DNA of 64,000 nt from Salinispora vitiensis (GCF_000378825.1 NZ_KB900388.1:3560426-3624425), one strand, 5' to 3'. Counted from the stretch's first letter, positions 25,774-35,578 are shown. Notes: generated by a model from the sequence alone, not told the origin. Program-made: numbers and translations.

Positions 25774-27264
25774 GTGACCGTAGCGGCCACGTCGAACTCC
25801 CCGCCCACGACCCCGGGCGGGCAGGGCGGCGTGCGGCTGGCCCGGTCCCGGCGTAACGCCGAGCTGTCGCTGCTGTTGCTCGCCATGGTGCTGGTGGCCG
25901 CGTACGGGGCGATGGTCGAAGCCAGCGTGCTCGACACGGTCACGCCGAGCTTCTGGGTGCCGGCCGCCGCGCTCAGCGCGGTCTTCCTCGGCCTACACGT
26001 GGCGATCCGGTTCCTGGCACCCTTCGCCGACCCGGCCCTGTTGCCGTCCGTCGCCCTCCTCAACGGCCTCGGTGTCGGCTTCCTGCACCGGCTAGACCTG
26101 GCCCGCGCCACCCCGGCCGAGCGGGCCGAACTGGCGACCTTCGCCGGCATCGGCGGGCGTCAACTCGCCTGGACACTGATCTCGGTCGCCCTCGCCGCCG
26201 GGTTGCTCGCGGTGGTCCGCGACCACCGCTCGATCTCCCGGTACGCGTACACCCTGGGTCTCGCCGGCATCGTGCTGGTGATGATCCCGGCGGTGCTACC
26301 GCCGAGCATTTCCGAGATCAACGGCGCGAAGCTCTGGATCCGGGTCGGCGGTCTCTCCATCCAGCCCGGTGAGTTCGCCAAGCTCGCGCTGCTGGCCTTC
26401 TTCGCGTACTACCTGGTCCGCAAGCGGGAGGTCCTCTCCCTGGCCAGTCGCCGGTTCCTCGGTGTCGACTTCCCCCGGGGCCGGGACCTCGGGCCGGTCG
26501 TGGTGGTCTGGCTGATCAGCCTCCTGGTCCTGGTCTTCGAGAAGGACCTGGGTACGTCCCTGCTCTACTTCGGCATGTTCGTGGCGACGCTCTACATCGC
26601 CACCGAACGGGTGAGCTGGCTTCTCATCGGTTTGGTGCTCTTCTTCGGCGGCGCCTACCTGGCGTACGTGTTGGGCGAGCTGATCGGTGGCCCGTTCGCC
26701 AACTTCTACCTGCGGGCAAACATCTGGCTGGACCCGTTCGCTGACCCGTACAACGACGGCTACCAGCTGGTGCAGGGGCTGCTCGCCCTTGGTAGCGGAG
26801 GCATGTTCGGCGCCGGGCCGGGCGCCGGCCAGCCGCTCAAGCTGCCCGAGGTGCAGAACGACTTCATCTTCGCCGGCCTCGGTGAGGAGATCGGTCTCTT
26901 CGGTCTCTCCGCCCTGCTGGTGGTCTACCTGCTCATCGTCGAGCGGGGGCTGCGCGCCGCGCTGGCGGTCCACGACTCCTTCGGCAAGCTGCTCGCCGGT
27001 GGTCTGGCGTTCACCCTCGGGCTCCAGGTCTTCGTGATCGTGGGCGGGATCAGCGGGCTGATTCCGCTCACCGGCCAGACCACGCCGTTCCTCTCCGCCG
27101 GCGGTTCGTCACTGATGGCGAACTGGTTGCTCATCGCGATCCTGCTCCGGGTCTCGGATGCCGCCCGTCGGCCGGTGGCCGGCGGAGGCGCTTCATCGAC
27201 CCGACCGCCGGGTGGCCCACCAGAGCAGCTACACGGTGCCCCCACGGAGGTGATCAGACCGTGA
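25774..27264 (+). CDS. rodA: RodA/FtsW family peptidoglycan glycosyltransferase
   Basis: A 496-residue SEDS protein with about ten membrane helices between residues 28 and 465. The SEDS features include SEINGAKLWIRVGGLSIQPGEFAKLALLAFFAYYL and FVFEKDLGTSLLYFG with the key aspartate, and the C-terminal ISGLIPLTGQTTPFLSAGGSSLMANW. These enzymes polymerise lipid II together with a class B PBP; the partner PbpA is encoded next with a 4-bp overlap. GTG 25774 is chosen because the frame upstream lies inside pstP, and GTCAGGAC precedes it. The C-terminal 30 residues are a Pro-rich cytoplasmic tail. Confidence 0.95.
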   Translation: MTVAATSNSPPTTPGGQGGVRLARSRRNAELSLLLLAMVLVAAYGAMVEASVLDTVTPSFWVPAAALSAVFLGLHVAIRFLAPFADPALLPSVALLNGLGVGFLHRLDLARATPAERAELATFAGIGGRQLAWTLISVALAAGLLAVVRDHRSISRYAYTLGLAGIVLVMIPAVLPPSISEINGAKLWIRVGGLSIQPGEFAKLALLAFFAYYLVRKREVLSLASRRFLGVDFPRGRDLGPVVVVWLISLLVLVFEKDLGTSLLYFGMFVATLYIATERVSWLLIGLVLFFGGAYLAYVLGELIGGPFANFYLRANIWLDPFADPYNDGYQLVQGLLALGSGGMFGAGPGAGQPLKLPEVQNDFIFAGLGEEIGLFGLSALLVVYLLIVERGLRAALAVHDSFGKLLAGGLAFTLGLQVFVIVGGISGLIPLTGQTTPFLSAGGSSLMANWLLIAILLRVSDAARRPVAGGGASSTRPPGGPPEQLHGAPTEVIRP

Positions 27265-28766
27265 ACGCACCACTGCGCCGGGTGGGTGTCGTCGTGATGG
27301 TCCTGTTCGGGCTGCTCTTCGCGAACCTGAACCGGATTCAGGCCTACAAGGCCGACGACTACCGCAACAGCGACTACAACGGCCGGGTCCAGGTCGCCGA
27401 ATACGAGCGCAAGCGCGGCAACATCGAGGCCGGCGGTACGGCGTTCGCGGTGAGTAAGCAGACCGACGGGGAGCTGGAGTACCTGCGCACCTATCCCGGC
27501 GGGGCGAAGTACGCCCACGCGATCGGCTACAAGCCGGTTAACCTGGCCGACACCGGCATCGAGGAGGCGGAGAACGCGTTCCTGGCCGGCACCAGCGACC
27601 AGCTGATCGGCGACCGGCTGCGGGACCTAGTCACCGGCGACGAGACCGCTGGCGCGAACGTCCTGCTCACCATCTCCAAGCAGGCGCAGGACGTCGCGTA
27701 CGAGCAGCTGCGGGACAACCGTGCGGGGGTCAGCAAGGGTGCGGCCATCGCGCTCGACCCGCGTACCGGGGCGGTGCAGGCGCTGGTCTCGATGCCGAGC
27801 TTCGACCCGAACCCACTGGCCAGCCACGACTCGGACGAGGCCACGACGGCCTACAACGAGCTGCAGCAGAACCCGGACGGTCCGCTGAAGAACCGGGCGC
27901 TCGGCGAGGTGCTCCCGCCGGGCTCCACCTTCAAGATCGTGACGGCCGCCGCCGCGCTTGAGAACGGTGTCACCCCGGACACGAAGATTCCCGCCGGGCC
28001 CAGCTGGACGCCGCCGACCTCGGGCGAGCCGATCGAAAACGCGGCCGCCTCCATCTGCCCGGAGGCGGAGGTCACCCTGATGAACGCGGTGACCGAGTCG
28101 TGCAACACCGGCTTCGCCCAGCTCGGCGTACGCCTCGGCGCGGACACCCTCAAGGAGAAGGCCCGGCAGTTCGGCTTCGAGCAGGACGACCTGACCGTCG
28201 GCCGGCTCGGTGAGGATGGCGAACCGGTCGCCGCCAGTCGGACCGGCAGCATGGAGAACCCCGACGGCAGCGTTGACCAGGCTGCCCTCGCCCAGTCCTC
28301 CATCGGCCAGCGGGATGTCCGGATGACCCCGCTCCAGGGCGCCCTGATCGCCGCCACGGTCGCCAACGACGGCAACCAGATGCGGCCGTACCTGGTCAGT
28401 CAGATTCTCGGTGCTGATCGCACCACCAACTACTACACCGCCGAGCCCGACGAGTTGCGCCAGCCGGTCAGTGACCAGGTCGCCGCCGAACTGCGGGAGA
28501 TGATGGAGAGTGTCGTCCAGAACGGCACCGGCCGCAACGCCCGGATCAGTGGCTACACCGTCGGCGGCAAGACCGGCACGGCAGAGTCTGGTCCGGACAC
28601 TCCCGAACACGCTTGGTTCATCGGCTTCGCGCTCGACGAGGACGGCAACCCGGTCTCCGCGGTCTGTGTCCTGCTGGAGGAGACCGGCGACGGCGGCAGC
28701 GCCGAGGCCGCCCGGATCGCCGGGCAGATCATGCGGGCGGCGATCGCCTCGCCGGGGAGCCGCTGA
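27261..28766 (+). CDS. pbpA: PbpA: class B penicillin-binding protein
   Basis: A 501-residue transpeptidase with an uncleaved signal anchor (about residues 6-24, RVGVVVMVLFGLLFANL), a dimerisation-type N-terminal domain, and a penicillin-binding domain with the three motifs PPGSTFKIV (SxxK, serine near 217), ESCNTGF (SxN) and VGGKTGTAE (KTG). It cross-links peptidoglycan with RodA in septal or polar growth. GTG 27261 overlaps the rodA stop (GTGA). It matches PbpA of mycobacteria in size and position. Confidence 0.96.
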   Translation: MNAPLRRVGVVVMVLFGLLFANLNRIQAYKADDYRNSDYNGRVQVAEYERKRGNIEAGGTAFAVSKQTDGELEYLRTYPGGAKYAHAIGYKPVNLADTGIEEAENAFLAGTSDQLIGDRLRDLVTGDETAGANVLLTISKQAQDVAYEQLRDNRAGVSKGAAIALDPRTGAVQALVSMPSFDPNPLASHDSDEATTAYNELQQNPDGPLKNRALGEVLPPGSTFKIVTAAAALENGVTPDTKIPAGPSWTPPTSGEPIENAAASICPEAEVTLMNAVTESCNTGFAQLGVRLGADTLKEKARQFGFEQDDLTVGRLGEDGEPVAASRTGSMENPDGSVDQAALAQSSIGQRDVRMTPLQGALIAATVANDGNQMRPYLVSQILGADRTTNYYTAEPDELRQPVSDQVAAELREMMESVVQNGTGRNARISGYTVGGKTGTAESGPDTPEHAWFIGFALDEDGNPVSAVCVLLEETGDGGSAEAARIAGQIMRAAIASPGSR

Positions 28767-28767
28767 C

Positions 28768-30201
28768 GTGCTCAGTACCGGGGTGAAGCTCGGCAACCGC
28801 TACCGTCTCGACGAGCGGATCGCCAGCGGCGGCATGGGCGACGTCTGGCGCGGCACCGACGAGGTGCTCGGCCGGACAGTCGCCGTGAAAAGTCTCCTGC
28901 CGGCCCTGCTGGACGATCCTGACTTCGCCGAGCGGTTCCGGGGCGAGGCGCGCACGATGGCGACCATCAACCACCCCGGTGTCGTTGACATCTACGACTT
29001 CGGCAACGACCAGCAGATCGCTTTCCTGGTGATGGAGCACGTGGAGGGCGAGGCGCTCCTGGCCACCCTGAACCGGGTCGGTCGGCTCACCTCCGCCCGG
29101 ACGATGGCCCTGGTAGCCCAGGCCGCCGACGCGTTGCACGCCGCCCACCTGGAGGGCATCGTGCACCGGGACGTGAAGCCCGGCAACCTCCTGGTCCGGC
29201 CGAACGGCACCCTGGTTCTCACCGACTTCGGTATCGCCCGATCCGACTTGGTGGCCCAGCTCACCGCCGCCGGCTCGGTGCTCGGTACCGCCTCGTACAT
29301 CTCACCGGAGCAGGCCACCGGAGCGGTCGCCACCCCAGCCTCGGATGTGTACGCCCTCGGTGTGGTCGCCTACCAGTGTCTCTCCGGCCGGCGGCCGTTT
29401 GCGGGCGACAACCCACTCGAGATCGCCCTGCAGCACGTCCGGGACACCCCTCGGGAGCTGCCTGCGGACATTCCGCCGCAGGTGCGGGCGGTGGTCGAGC
29501 GGGCCATGGCGAAGGACCCGGCGGACCGCTGGCCGAGCGCGGCGGCATTGGCCGGAGTGGCTCGAAAACTGAAGGCCCAGCTCTCCCAGGCCGCCCGGGC
29601 GGCGGGCCAGGCCAGTCCGGTTTCGGCGGTGCCGGGTCGGGCCAGCGCGCCTGCGCCTGCGCCTGCACCTGCACCGCCGGGTCGGGCCAGCGTGGTTTCG
29701 CCGGTTTCGGCGGCGCCGGGTCGGGCCAGCGTGGTTTCGCCGGTATCTGCCGCGCCGATGCCGGGTCGGGCCAGTGTGCCGCCGCCGGTCGTTGCCCGTA
29801 CACCGCTGGTTTCCGGCTCGCCGGTGGCGCCGCAGCCTTCCCCGCCGCTGGCCCCGCGACCGCAGGCGGAGTGGTACCCGGTTGCCGCCGTGCCGCTGGC
29901 CTCAGGGCGACTCAGGCACTCCCCGAAACCGGCCCGGCGGTCGCGCCGGCCCCGGTTTAGGAGGGTGCTCCTTTTCCTCCTCCTGGCCGCTCTGGTCCTG
30001 ACCTGCTTTGGCATGGTTTCCTACGTTCGGGGCGAGGTGTATGCCGGGCCCACCGGCCGGCCGGGGCAGTCGACGGGAACGTCCGGCGAACTCCGGCTCG
30101 ACGGACGCGACGATTCAGACCGAACGTCGTACCGTCAACTGCAACTGCCCGCGACGGGCGGCGACGAGACGACGACGAGCGAAGGACGACAGACGCGATG
30201 A
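28768..30201 (+). CDS. pknA: PknA: membrane Ser/Thr protein kinase
   Basis: A 477-residue Hanks-type kinase. The kinase domain (about 12-270) shows IASGGMGDVWRG, VAVKSL (ATP lysine), IVHRDVKPGNLLV and LTDFGIARS. A long Ala/Pro/Ser-rich linker with repeats of GRASVVSPVSAAP leads to a transmembrane helix (about 399-417, VLLFLLLAALVLTCFGMVSYV) and a short 60-residue extracellular tail without PASTA domains, as usual for PknA. PknA phosphorylates division and cell-wall proteins (FtsZ, FipA, Wag31). GTG 28768 starts 1 bp after the pbpA stop. The tail contains LPATG by chance; it lacks the hydrophobic segment a sortase signal needs. Confidence 0.95.
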   Translation: MLSTGVKLGNRYRLDERIASGGMGDVWRGTDEVLGRTVAVKSLLPALLDDPDFAERFRGEARTMATINHPGVVDIYDFGNDQQIAFLVMEHVEGEALLATLNRVGRLTSARTMALVAQAADALHAAHLEGIVHRDVKPGNLLVRPNGTLVLTDFGIARSDLVAQLTAAGSVLGTASYISPEQATGAVATPASDVYALGVVAYQCLSGRRPFAGDNPLEIALQHVRDTPRELPADIPPQVRAVVERAMAKDPADRWPSAAALAGVARKLKAQLSQAARAAGQASPVSAVPGRASAPAPAPAPAPPGRASVVSPVSAAPGRASVVSPVSAAPMPGRASVPPPVVARTPLVSGSPVAPQPSPPLAPRPQAEWYPVAAVPLASGRLRHSPKPARRSRRPRFRRVLLFLLLAALVLTCFGMVSYVRGEVYAGPTGRPGQSTGTSGELRLDGRDDSDRTSYRQLQLPATGGDETTTSEGRQTR

Positions 30202-31964
30202 CAGCGCAGGCCCGCCTGCTCGGTGGCCGTTACCAGGTCGGCGAGCTTATCGGCTACGGCGGTATGGCCGAGGTGCATCGCGGTCGTGACCTGCGACTGG
30301 GTCGGGATGTTGCGATCAAGATGCTCCGGGCCGATCTGGCCCGCGATGCCACCTTCCAGATGCGGTTCCGACGGGAGGCGCAGAACGCGGCCTCCCTCAA
30401 CCACCCGGCCATCGTCGCCGTCTACGACACCGGCGAGGAGCAGGCGCCAACCGGCGAGACCCTGCCGTTCATCGTCATGGAGTTCGTCGGCGGGCGGACC
30501 CTGAAGGAGGTGCTGGGCGCCGAGGGGCGGCTCCAGCCGCGCCGGGCGCTGGAGATCTGCGCCGACATGTGCGCGGCGCTGGAGTTCAGCCACCGGCACA
30601 GCATCATCCACCGGGACATCAAGCCCGGCAACGTCATGCTCACCCAGACCGGCCAGGTCAAGGTGATGGACTTCGGGATCGCCCGGGCGTTGGCCAGCGG
30701 TGCGACCACGATGACGCAGACCAGCGCCGTGATCGGCACCGCCCAGTACCTCTCACCCGAGCAGGCCCGCGGCGAGTCGGTGGACGCCCGTTCGGATGTC
30801 TACGCCGCCGGCTGTGTGCTCTTCGAGTTGCTCTGCGGGCACCCGCCGTTCGTCGGGGACAGCCCGGTCAGCGTCGCGTACCAGCATGTCCGGGAGACGC
30901 CGCCGACGCCCAGCGACCTCAACCCGGAGGTCCCCCCGGCCGTCGACGCGATCATCCTCAAGGCGTTGTCGAAGAACCCCCTCAACCGCTACCAGAGCGC
31001 CGGCGAGATGCGGGCGGACCTGCTGCGTGCCGCCGCCGGCCGGCCGGTCATGGCGACCCCGGTACTGCGGGAGGAGGAGGCCACCCAGATCGCCCCGGCC
31101 GGCGCCGGATACCCGGCCGCCGCGCCCGGTCCGCGTACCCAACAGATTCCGGCCCGGGTCGGCGACCCACGTCGGCGCCGGACGTCAACGTGGCTGATCG
31201 CCACCTTCGCCGCGCTCGGCGTACTCGCGGTGGCCGCGCTGGGTGTGTACGCCTTCTGGCCCACCGAACCCGAGCGGGCCACGGTCCCGCCGGTAACCGG
31301 GCTGACCCAGGAGCAGGCGTTCGCGGCGATCGAGAAGGCCAACCTGGTGCCGAACACCGGCCAGGAGGTCCGCGACAACGACTGCACCAAGGGGGAGGTG
31401 GCCAACCAGGATCCCGCCCAGGGTGAGCGGCTGGCCCCGGACGACGTTGTCACGGTCTTCATCTGCGCTGGGCCGGCGACGGTGACGATTCCGGACACCC
31501 TGGTCGGCTCCACCTACGACAACGCGAAGCGGCAGCTGGAGAACGCCGGCTTCGAGGTCGCGCGGGAGGAGGTCGACGACGCGGCGTCGGAGGGCACCGT
31601 CCTGCGGGTGTCGCCGGATGAGGGCAGCCAGGCGGCGGAGGGTGAGGAGGTCACCCTGACCGTCTCCAAGGGCAACATCGGCACCGTACCGAACGTGGTG
31701 CAGTCCTATGTTGAGGATGCCGTGCGGGAGCTCGAGGACGCCGGCTACAACGTTGAGGTCAGGGAGGGTCAGCCGGTGCCGCCGGGTGAGGAAGGCCGGG
31801 TGACGAACCAGAACCCCGGTCCGAACACCAAGCTCCAGATGGGCAAGACGGTGACCATCACGGTGACGGTGCTGGAGGAGCCGACCGAGCCCCCGACGCC
31901 GGAGCCGACCGAGACGCCGACGCCGACGCCGGAGCCGACCGAGACGCCGGGCGACGGTGATTGA
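30198..31964 (+). CDS. pknB: PknB: PASTA-domain Ser/Thr protein kinase
   Basis: A 588-residue kinase: N-lobe YGGMAEVHRG and VAIKML, catalytic HRDIKPGNVML and VMDFGIARA with the activation loop TTMTQTSAVIGTAQYLSPEQ, a juxtamembrane linker, a membrane helix at about 330-354 (WLIATFAALGVLAVAALGVYAFW), and three extracellular PASTA repeats (about 360-423, 424-490, 491-555). M. tuberculosis PknB has four, so this is one fewer. The C-terminus is a Thr/Glu/Pro tail (PTEPPTPEPTETPTPTP). PASTA repeats bind muropeptides and lipid II, making this the wall-integrity sensor. ATGA overlap with pknA. It ends the operon and converges on the amidotransferase gene with a 23-bp gap. Confidence 0.96.
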   Translation: MTAQARLLGGRYQVGELIGYGGMAEVHRGRDLRLGRDVAIKMLRADLARDATFQMRFRREAQNAASLNHPAIVAVYDTGEEQAPTGETLPFIVMEFVGGRTLKEVLGAEGRLQPRRALEICADMCAALEFSHRHSIIHRDIKPGNVMLTQTGQVKVMDFGIARALASGATTMTQTSAVIGTAQYLSPEQARGESVDARSDVYAAGCVLFELLCGHPPFVGDSPVSVAYQHVRETPPTPSDLNPEVPPAVDAIILKALSKNPLNRYQSAGEMRADLLRAAAGRPVMATPVLREEEATQIAPAGAGYPAAAPGPRTQQIPARVGDPRRRRTSTWLIATFAALGVLAVAALGVYAFWPTEPERATVPPVTGLTQEQAFAAIEKANLVPNTGQEVRDNDCTKGEVANQDPAQGERLAPDDVVTVFICAGPATVTIPDTLVGSTYDNAKRQLENAGFEVAREEVDDAASEGTVLRVSPDEGSQAAEGEEVTLTVSKGNIGTVPNVVQSYVEDAVRELEDAGYNVEVREGQPVPPGEEGRVTNQNPGPNTKLQMGKTVTITVTVLEEPTEPPTPEPTETPTPTPEPTETPGDGD

Positions 31965-31987
31965 GGTGCGGCGCCGTTGATCGACGG

Positions 31988-32638
31988 TTAGGTGGTGCTG
32001 AAGGCGGTACGTCGACGTGCGTCGACCTCGGCCGCCAACGCGGGGGCACGCTCCAGCGCCTCCGGAAAGCCGCAGGAGGCCAACCAGTTCGCCAGCATCA
32101 GGTGCCCGCCTTCGGTCAGGACCGACTCGGGGTGAAACTGCACCCCCTCGATCGGCAACGTCCGGTGGCGCATCGCCATCACCACACCGGAGCTGGTCCA
32201 ACCGGTGACCTCCAGCTCGGCCGGCAACGTCCCTGGCACGAGAGTGAGCGAGTGGTAGCGGGTCGCGGTGAATACCTCCGGTAGGCCGGCCAGTACCCCC
32301 ACGCCCTGGTGTCGGACCTCGGATGTCTTGCCGTGCAGCAGCTCTGGGGCCTGGGCGACGGTGGCGCCGAACGCCTCCCCGATCGCCTGGTGGCCGAGGC
32401 AGACACCGAAGAGGGGGAGCACCCCGGCGTACTCCCGGATGACATCCAGGCAGATGCCGGCGCGATCCGGGCTACCCGGGCCGGGGGAGAGCAGGACGCC
32501 ATCCGCGTTCGCCTGCCCGACCTCCGCGACGCTGATCTCGTCGTTGCGGCGCACCTCGCAGTCGGCGCCGAGCTGACCCAGGTACTGCACCAGGTTGAAG
32601 ACGAACGAGTCGTAGTTGTCGATGACCAGGATGCGCAC
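31988..32638 (-). CDS. trpG: Class I glutamine amidotransferase (anthranilate/aminodeoxychorismate synthase component II)
   Basis: A 216-residue amidotransferase of the TrpG/PabA type: ILVIDNYDSFVFNLVQYL, LSPGPGSPDRAG, the nucleophile motif PLFGVCLGHQAIGEAFG (Cys near 79), RYHSL, and the His-Glu pair in IEGVQFHPESVLT. It releases ammonia from glutamine for a chorismate-using partner. As in M. tuberculosis (Rv0013) it sits beside pknB with no component I gene nearby, so the partner (TrpE or PabB) is elsewhere. ATG 32638 begins right at the first strand. Sequence alone does not decide tryptophan against folate. Confidence 0.93.
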   Translation of the reverse strand: MRILVIDNYDSFVFNLVQYLGQLGADCEVRRNDEISVAEVGQANADGVLLSPGPGSPDRAGICLDVIREYAGVLPLFGVCLGHQAIGEAFGATVAQAPELLHGKTSEVRHQGVGVLAGLPEVFTATRYHSLTLVPGTLPAELEVTGWTSSGVVMAMRHRTLPIEGVQFHPESVLTEGGHLMLANWLASCGFPEALERAPALAAEVDARRRTAFSTT

Positions 32639-32641
32639 GGG

Positions 32642-32941
32642 TCACTCTTCCGGGGAGGGGTGTGGGTTGTTCTCGTCCGTGTCGTACGGCAGGTCGTGCC
32701 CGTCCTCGGTCGGTGCCGGCCCGTCTCCGGGCGGCGGGTAGCCGGGAGCACCGGGGTCCCCGGGAGCACCGGGATCCCCCGTATCCTGACCGACCTGCAC
32801 ATCGTCGAAGGGGAGCAGCGGCTCAGCCCAGGGGAAGACCACGTACCAGAGCAAAGCGACCGCGGCCGTCGTCAACAGGACGCTGCCGGCCAGCTTGCCG
32901 GGAAGCCCGAACGGCAACTTCCGCCAGATCCAGGCGTACAT
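32642..32941 (-). CDS. Small single-pass membrane protein
   Basis: A 99-residue protein with one membrane helix (about 17-37, LAGSVLLTTAAVALLWYVVFPW) and an acidic, Gly/Pro-rich tail with GDPGAPGDPGAPGYPPPGDG repeats. It is encoded 3 bp upstream of trpG and 4 bp downstream of the sortase gene, so it belongs to the DUF881-sortase-trpG unit. Similar short proteins occur at this position in other Micromonosporaceae (inference). Role unknown; the start ATG 32941 fits the basic N-terminus before the helix. Confidence 0.8.
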   Translation of the reverse strand: MYAWIWRKLPFGLPGKLAGSVLLTTAAVALLWYVVFPWAEPLLPFDDVQVGQDTGDPGAPGDPGAPGYPPPGDGPAPTEDGHDLPYDTDENNPHPSPEE

Positions 32942-32945
32942 CTCC

Positions 32946-34313
32946 TCAGCCCCCCAGTTCCGCCGGACGACCCGCCGACTTGGCCTGGGTCCGGTCCAGC
33001 TTCGCGTGGATGATCAGGCGTTCGTAGTTGTCGAACTTCGGGTGACAGGTGGTCAGGGTGAGCATCGCGTCGGTCGGCTCGGCGCCCGAGTTGCCAGGAA
33101 CCGGCGCCACCACGGACACCTCGTTCGGTTTGACGATGTGGTTGCGAGTGACGCGGTAGATGTGCCAGTTGTCCCGATCCTCGGCAACGATCACATCGCC
33201 GTCGTTCAGCTCGTCAAGTCGCCAGAAGGTGGCCCGGTTCCGGTGCCCGGCGATGGAGAAGTTGCCGAGCTGGCCGGGGAGGGCACTCGTCGGATAGTGG
33301 CCCGGGGCGTACCGGAGGTCCTTCTGGGTCACCCCCTCGACGACGATCCAGTTCTTGTCGAGCTGTGGAATGTACAGGCCGGCGATCGGTGTGCCCTGCA
33401 CTGCCGGCGAGGCGGGGGCGGACGAGGGAGCGGCGGAGGGCGTCACAGTTGGGTCACCGGTTGGCCCCCACGCCTCGGCGAGCTGCTGGCTGAGGTCGTT
33501 CTGGTGGGCGTTGACGATCACCGACTTCCCCCAGATCTCGTACCCGGCGAAGAGGAGCACCACGATGCCGAAGGTGATGAGTACCTCTCCGGCGGCGCGG
33601 ACGCCGATGCGGAAGCGGGACCGCAACGTCGGCCGGGTCAGTTCCGAGTAGACGCTCTTGTAACCGTCGCCGGACTGCTCTGGGCGTAGCTTGACCACCC
33701 GCTCGCCCCGGCGTGGCTGGGCCGGCTCCCCACCGGCGGGTTCGGTGGTGGCGTCCGCGTCGCGGGGGGGCTGGGGCACGGCGCCCATCAGGGCGGTGGA
33801 GTCGAGCGGCGGAGGGGTGGGGCTGGCTACTCGCGGGATGAGTGCGGTGGCCGCCGGATCGGCGGCGGAGCCAGTGCCGCTGGGGGCATCAGGGGTCGGG
33901 CCTGCCTTCGGGGCGGTGCCCGCGTTCAGGCCGGTATCGGCCTTCGGGGTGGTGTCGGCGTTCGGGGTCGCGGTCCGCGGCGGTGTGGTGGGGATGAAGG
34001 CGGTGGGGGCGTCAGCCGTCGATGGGGTGCGCTCCCACGCTGATCGGCGCGGCTGGACCGGGCTCGGTGCTGGGGATGGGGTGGGTGGCCCCGACGAGTG
34101 GGGTAGGGGTTCGGGCCGAAGTTCCCGGTGGGCTGCGGTCGGCTGGTCGATCGGCCGCTCGGCCGCTCGGGCCGTCGGCGGCGGTGCTGCCGGCGGGGGT
34201 AACGGCTGCTCCGCATCGTGCCGGGGCTGCTGCCAGGGACGCTCCAGCCGCGGCAGGAACGCCGTCTCATCGTTGTCCCGATCGGGTTGCCAGCTCTCCG
34301 GTTCCCTGGTCAT
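32946..34313 (-). CDS. Class E sortase
   Basis: A 455-residue sortase. The first 215 residues are a disordered Pro/Thr/Ala-rich cytoplasmic region with repeats such as [21 protein letters not shown]; then comes a membrane helix (about 238-262, [22 protein letters not shown]) and a C-terminal sortase fold. Catalytic residues are visible: His in [13 protein letters not shown], Cys in [12 protein letters not shown] and Arg in YERLIIHA. Class E enzymes of actinobacteria recognise LAxTG-type signals and anchor proteins to the wall. ATG 34313 overlaps the DUF881 gene stop (ATGA); a TTG 18 bp upstream is less likely. No obvious substrate gene is adjacent. The very long N-terminal tail is unusual. 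Confidence 0.93.
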   Translation of the reverse strand: MTREPESWQPDRDNDETAFLPRLERPWQQPRHDAEQPLPPPAAPPPTARAAERPIDQPTAAHRELRPEPLPHSSGPPTPSPAPSPVQPRRSAWERTPSTADAPTAFIPTTPPRTATPNADTTPKADTGLNAGTAPKAGPTPDAPSGTGSAADPAATALIPRVASPTPPPLDSTALMGAVPQPPRDADATTEPAGGEPAQPRRGERVVKLRPEQSGDGYKSVYSELTRPTLRSRFRIGVRAAGEVLITFGIVVLLFAGYEIWGKSVIVNAHQNDLSQQLAEAWGPTGDPTVTPSAAPSSAPASPAVQGTPIAGLYIPQLDKNWIVVEGVTQKDLRYAPGHYPTSALPGQLGNFSIAGHRNRATFWRLDELNDGDVIVAEDRDNWHIYRVTRNHIVKPNEVSVVAPVPGNSGAEPTDAMLTLTTCHPKFDNYERLIIHAKLDRTQAKSAGRPAELGG

Positions 34314-35113
34314 TCGGGCACCGTCGCCCAATGGAGGGCGGCTGAGTCAGCAAACGCCGGCACCTTCACGGTGGAGTCAGTCTCCTTATAGCCGAGCTTG
34401 TAGGTATTCGCCAGGTCTCTGAACAACCGGACTCCCTCGGATTCGGAGAGGGCCTGCTGGAGAGCAGCGGGGTCACCGATCGCTACGATCTTGAATGGAG
34501 GGGAGTACGACCGGCGATGGAGTCGCAGGGTGTTACCGACGCAGAGTACCGCGCTGGTGGCGAGTACGCGGACATCCATGATTGACATCGCCTCCGCGCC
34601 GCCGGCCCAGAGGGCGTTCACCACGGCCTGCACGTCACCCTGGTGCACCACGAGGTCGTCGTTGGTGACGCCCGTGGGCAGGCTGCCGTCGCTGCGGCGT
34701 GGCGCGTCGTCGAGCTCTACGGTCACCCCGAGGCCGGTGAGGGCGGTGAAGCCGGCCGGCTCTTGGCTGGCCGCCGCCCGCTCCAGCTGCTGCTGGATCG
34801 TCCTGTCGGAACCGGCGAGTGCGTTGGTGCGGTCCTCGACCTTCGCGCGCAGCTCCGCCGCCCGCTGCTCGCTGGCCGCCACCTCCGCGCGGCGGTCCTG
34901 GATGAGCTGGTTGAGCTGGGGGCGCCGGTCCTCGCGCAGGGTGGTGCCCCCGGCGGTGGTAGCGGTGGTGGTGAAGAGCAGCCCGGCCGCAGCGGCGATC
35001 AACGGTACGCCGACCGGCCAGCCGAGCCGGCGCTGCCGGGGGCGCCGGAGGAGGGCGACGACGACCCGCCGGAGCACCTTCCGCCAAGAGGCCGCGCCGG
35101 ATGTGTATTCCAC
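34310..35113 (-). CDS. DUF881 family membrane protein
   Basis: A 267-residue protein with a basic N-terminus, a membrane helix (about 34-52, [19 protein letters not shown]), a coiled coil (about 68-118, [31 protein letters not shown]) and the DUF881 fold with [57 protein letters not shown] and YKLGYKETD. The mycobacterial homologue Rv0012 lies between crgA and trpG, the same order as here. Such proteins are thought to act around division or envelope assembly, but the mechanism is unknown. It is translationally coupled to the sortase. Confidence 0.92.
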   Translation of the reverse strand: MEYTSGAASWRKVLRRVVVALLRRPRQRRLGWPVGVPLIAAAAGLLFTTTATTAGGTTLREDRRPQLNQLIQDRRAEVAASEQRAAELRAKVEDRTNALAGSDRTIQQQLERAAASQEPAGFTALTGLGVTVELDDAPRRSDGSLPTGVTNDDLVVHQGDVQAVVNALWAGGAEAMSIMDVRVLATSAVLCVGNTLRLHRRSYSPPFKIVAIGDPAALQQALSESEGVRLFRDLANTYKLGYKETDSTVKVPAFADSAALHWATVPE

Positions 35114-35300
35114 GGGTTCCCTCCCCTTGTCGCCTGCCAGCCCGCTCCAACAACCCCTCGGGGGTGTTGGAGAAGACCCTTTCGTGGCCTGAACGGGTCT
35201 TCCGGACTACGCTAGCTGTCGAACATTATTGGCCATGGACCGTCGCCCTCGCGCCCGGTTGTCAGGCCGGACGAGGTCGTCACCCCCTCTGGAGAGCGTC

Positions 35301-35564
35301 GTGCCCAAGTCTCAGGTCCGTAAGAAGAAGGTGTACACCCCGCCGACGGATGTGCGTCCGACGGCGACGGCGGCGACGCGTAAGCCTAGCCCGGTCTGGT
35401 TGCCGGTCACGGCGGTCGCGCTCATCGTCGCCGGCATCGGCTGGCTGGTGGTCTACTACCTTTCCGAGCAGGCGTACCCGGTCATGTCGTGGGGTTACTG
35501 GAACCTCGCGGTGGGCTTCGGCGCAATGGTCGGCTCCCTGATCCTGCTCTCGCGCTGGCGTTGA
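35301..35564 (+). CDS. crgA: Cell division protein CrgA
   Basis: An 87-residue protein with the CrgA layout: basic N-terminus VPKSQVRKKKVYTPP, then two membrane helices (about 33-54, PVWLPVTAVALIVAGIGWLVVYYL, and 64-84, YWNLAVGFGAMVGSLILLSRW). CrgA is a divisome membrane protein that coordinates FtsZ, FtsQ and PBPs in actinobacteria. GTG 35301 is preceded by GGAGAG (35291-35296) and matches the conserved MPKS start; an upstream in-frame extension is not conserved. It is divergent from the DUF881 gene, with a -10-like TACGCT at 35208-35213 in the shared promoter. Confidence 0.95.
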   Translation: MPKSQVRKKKVYTPPTDVRPTATAATRKPSPVWLPVTAVALIVAGIGWLVVYYLSEQAYPVMSWGYWNLAVGFGAMVGSLILLSRWR

Positions 35565-35578
35565 CCACGCGTTGACCC

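Noticed and set aside
30129-30160. LPATG motif in the extracellular tail of PknA as a sortase signal
   Set aside because: A sorting signal needs a following hydrophobic helix and positive tail; here it is followed by GDETTTSEGRQTR and the stop. Considered coincidence despite the nearby sortase.
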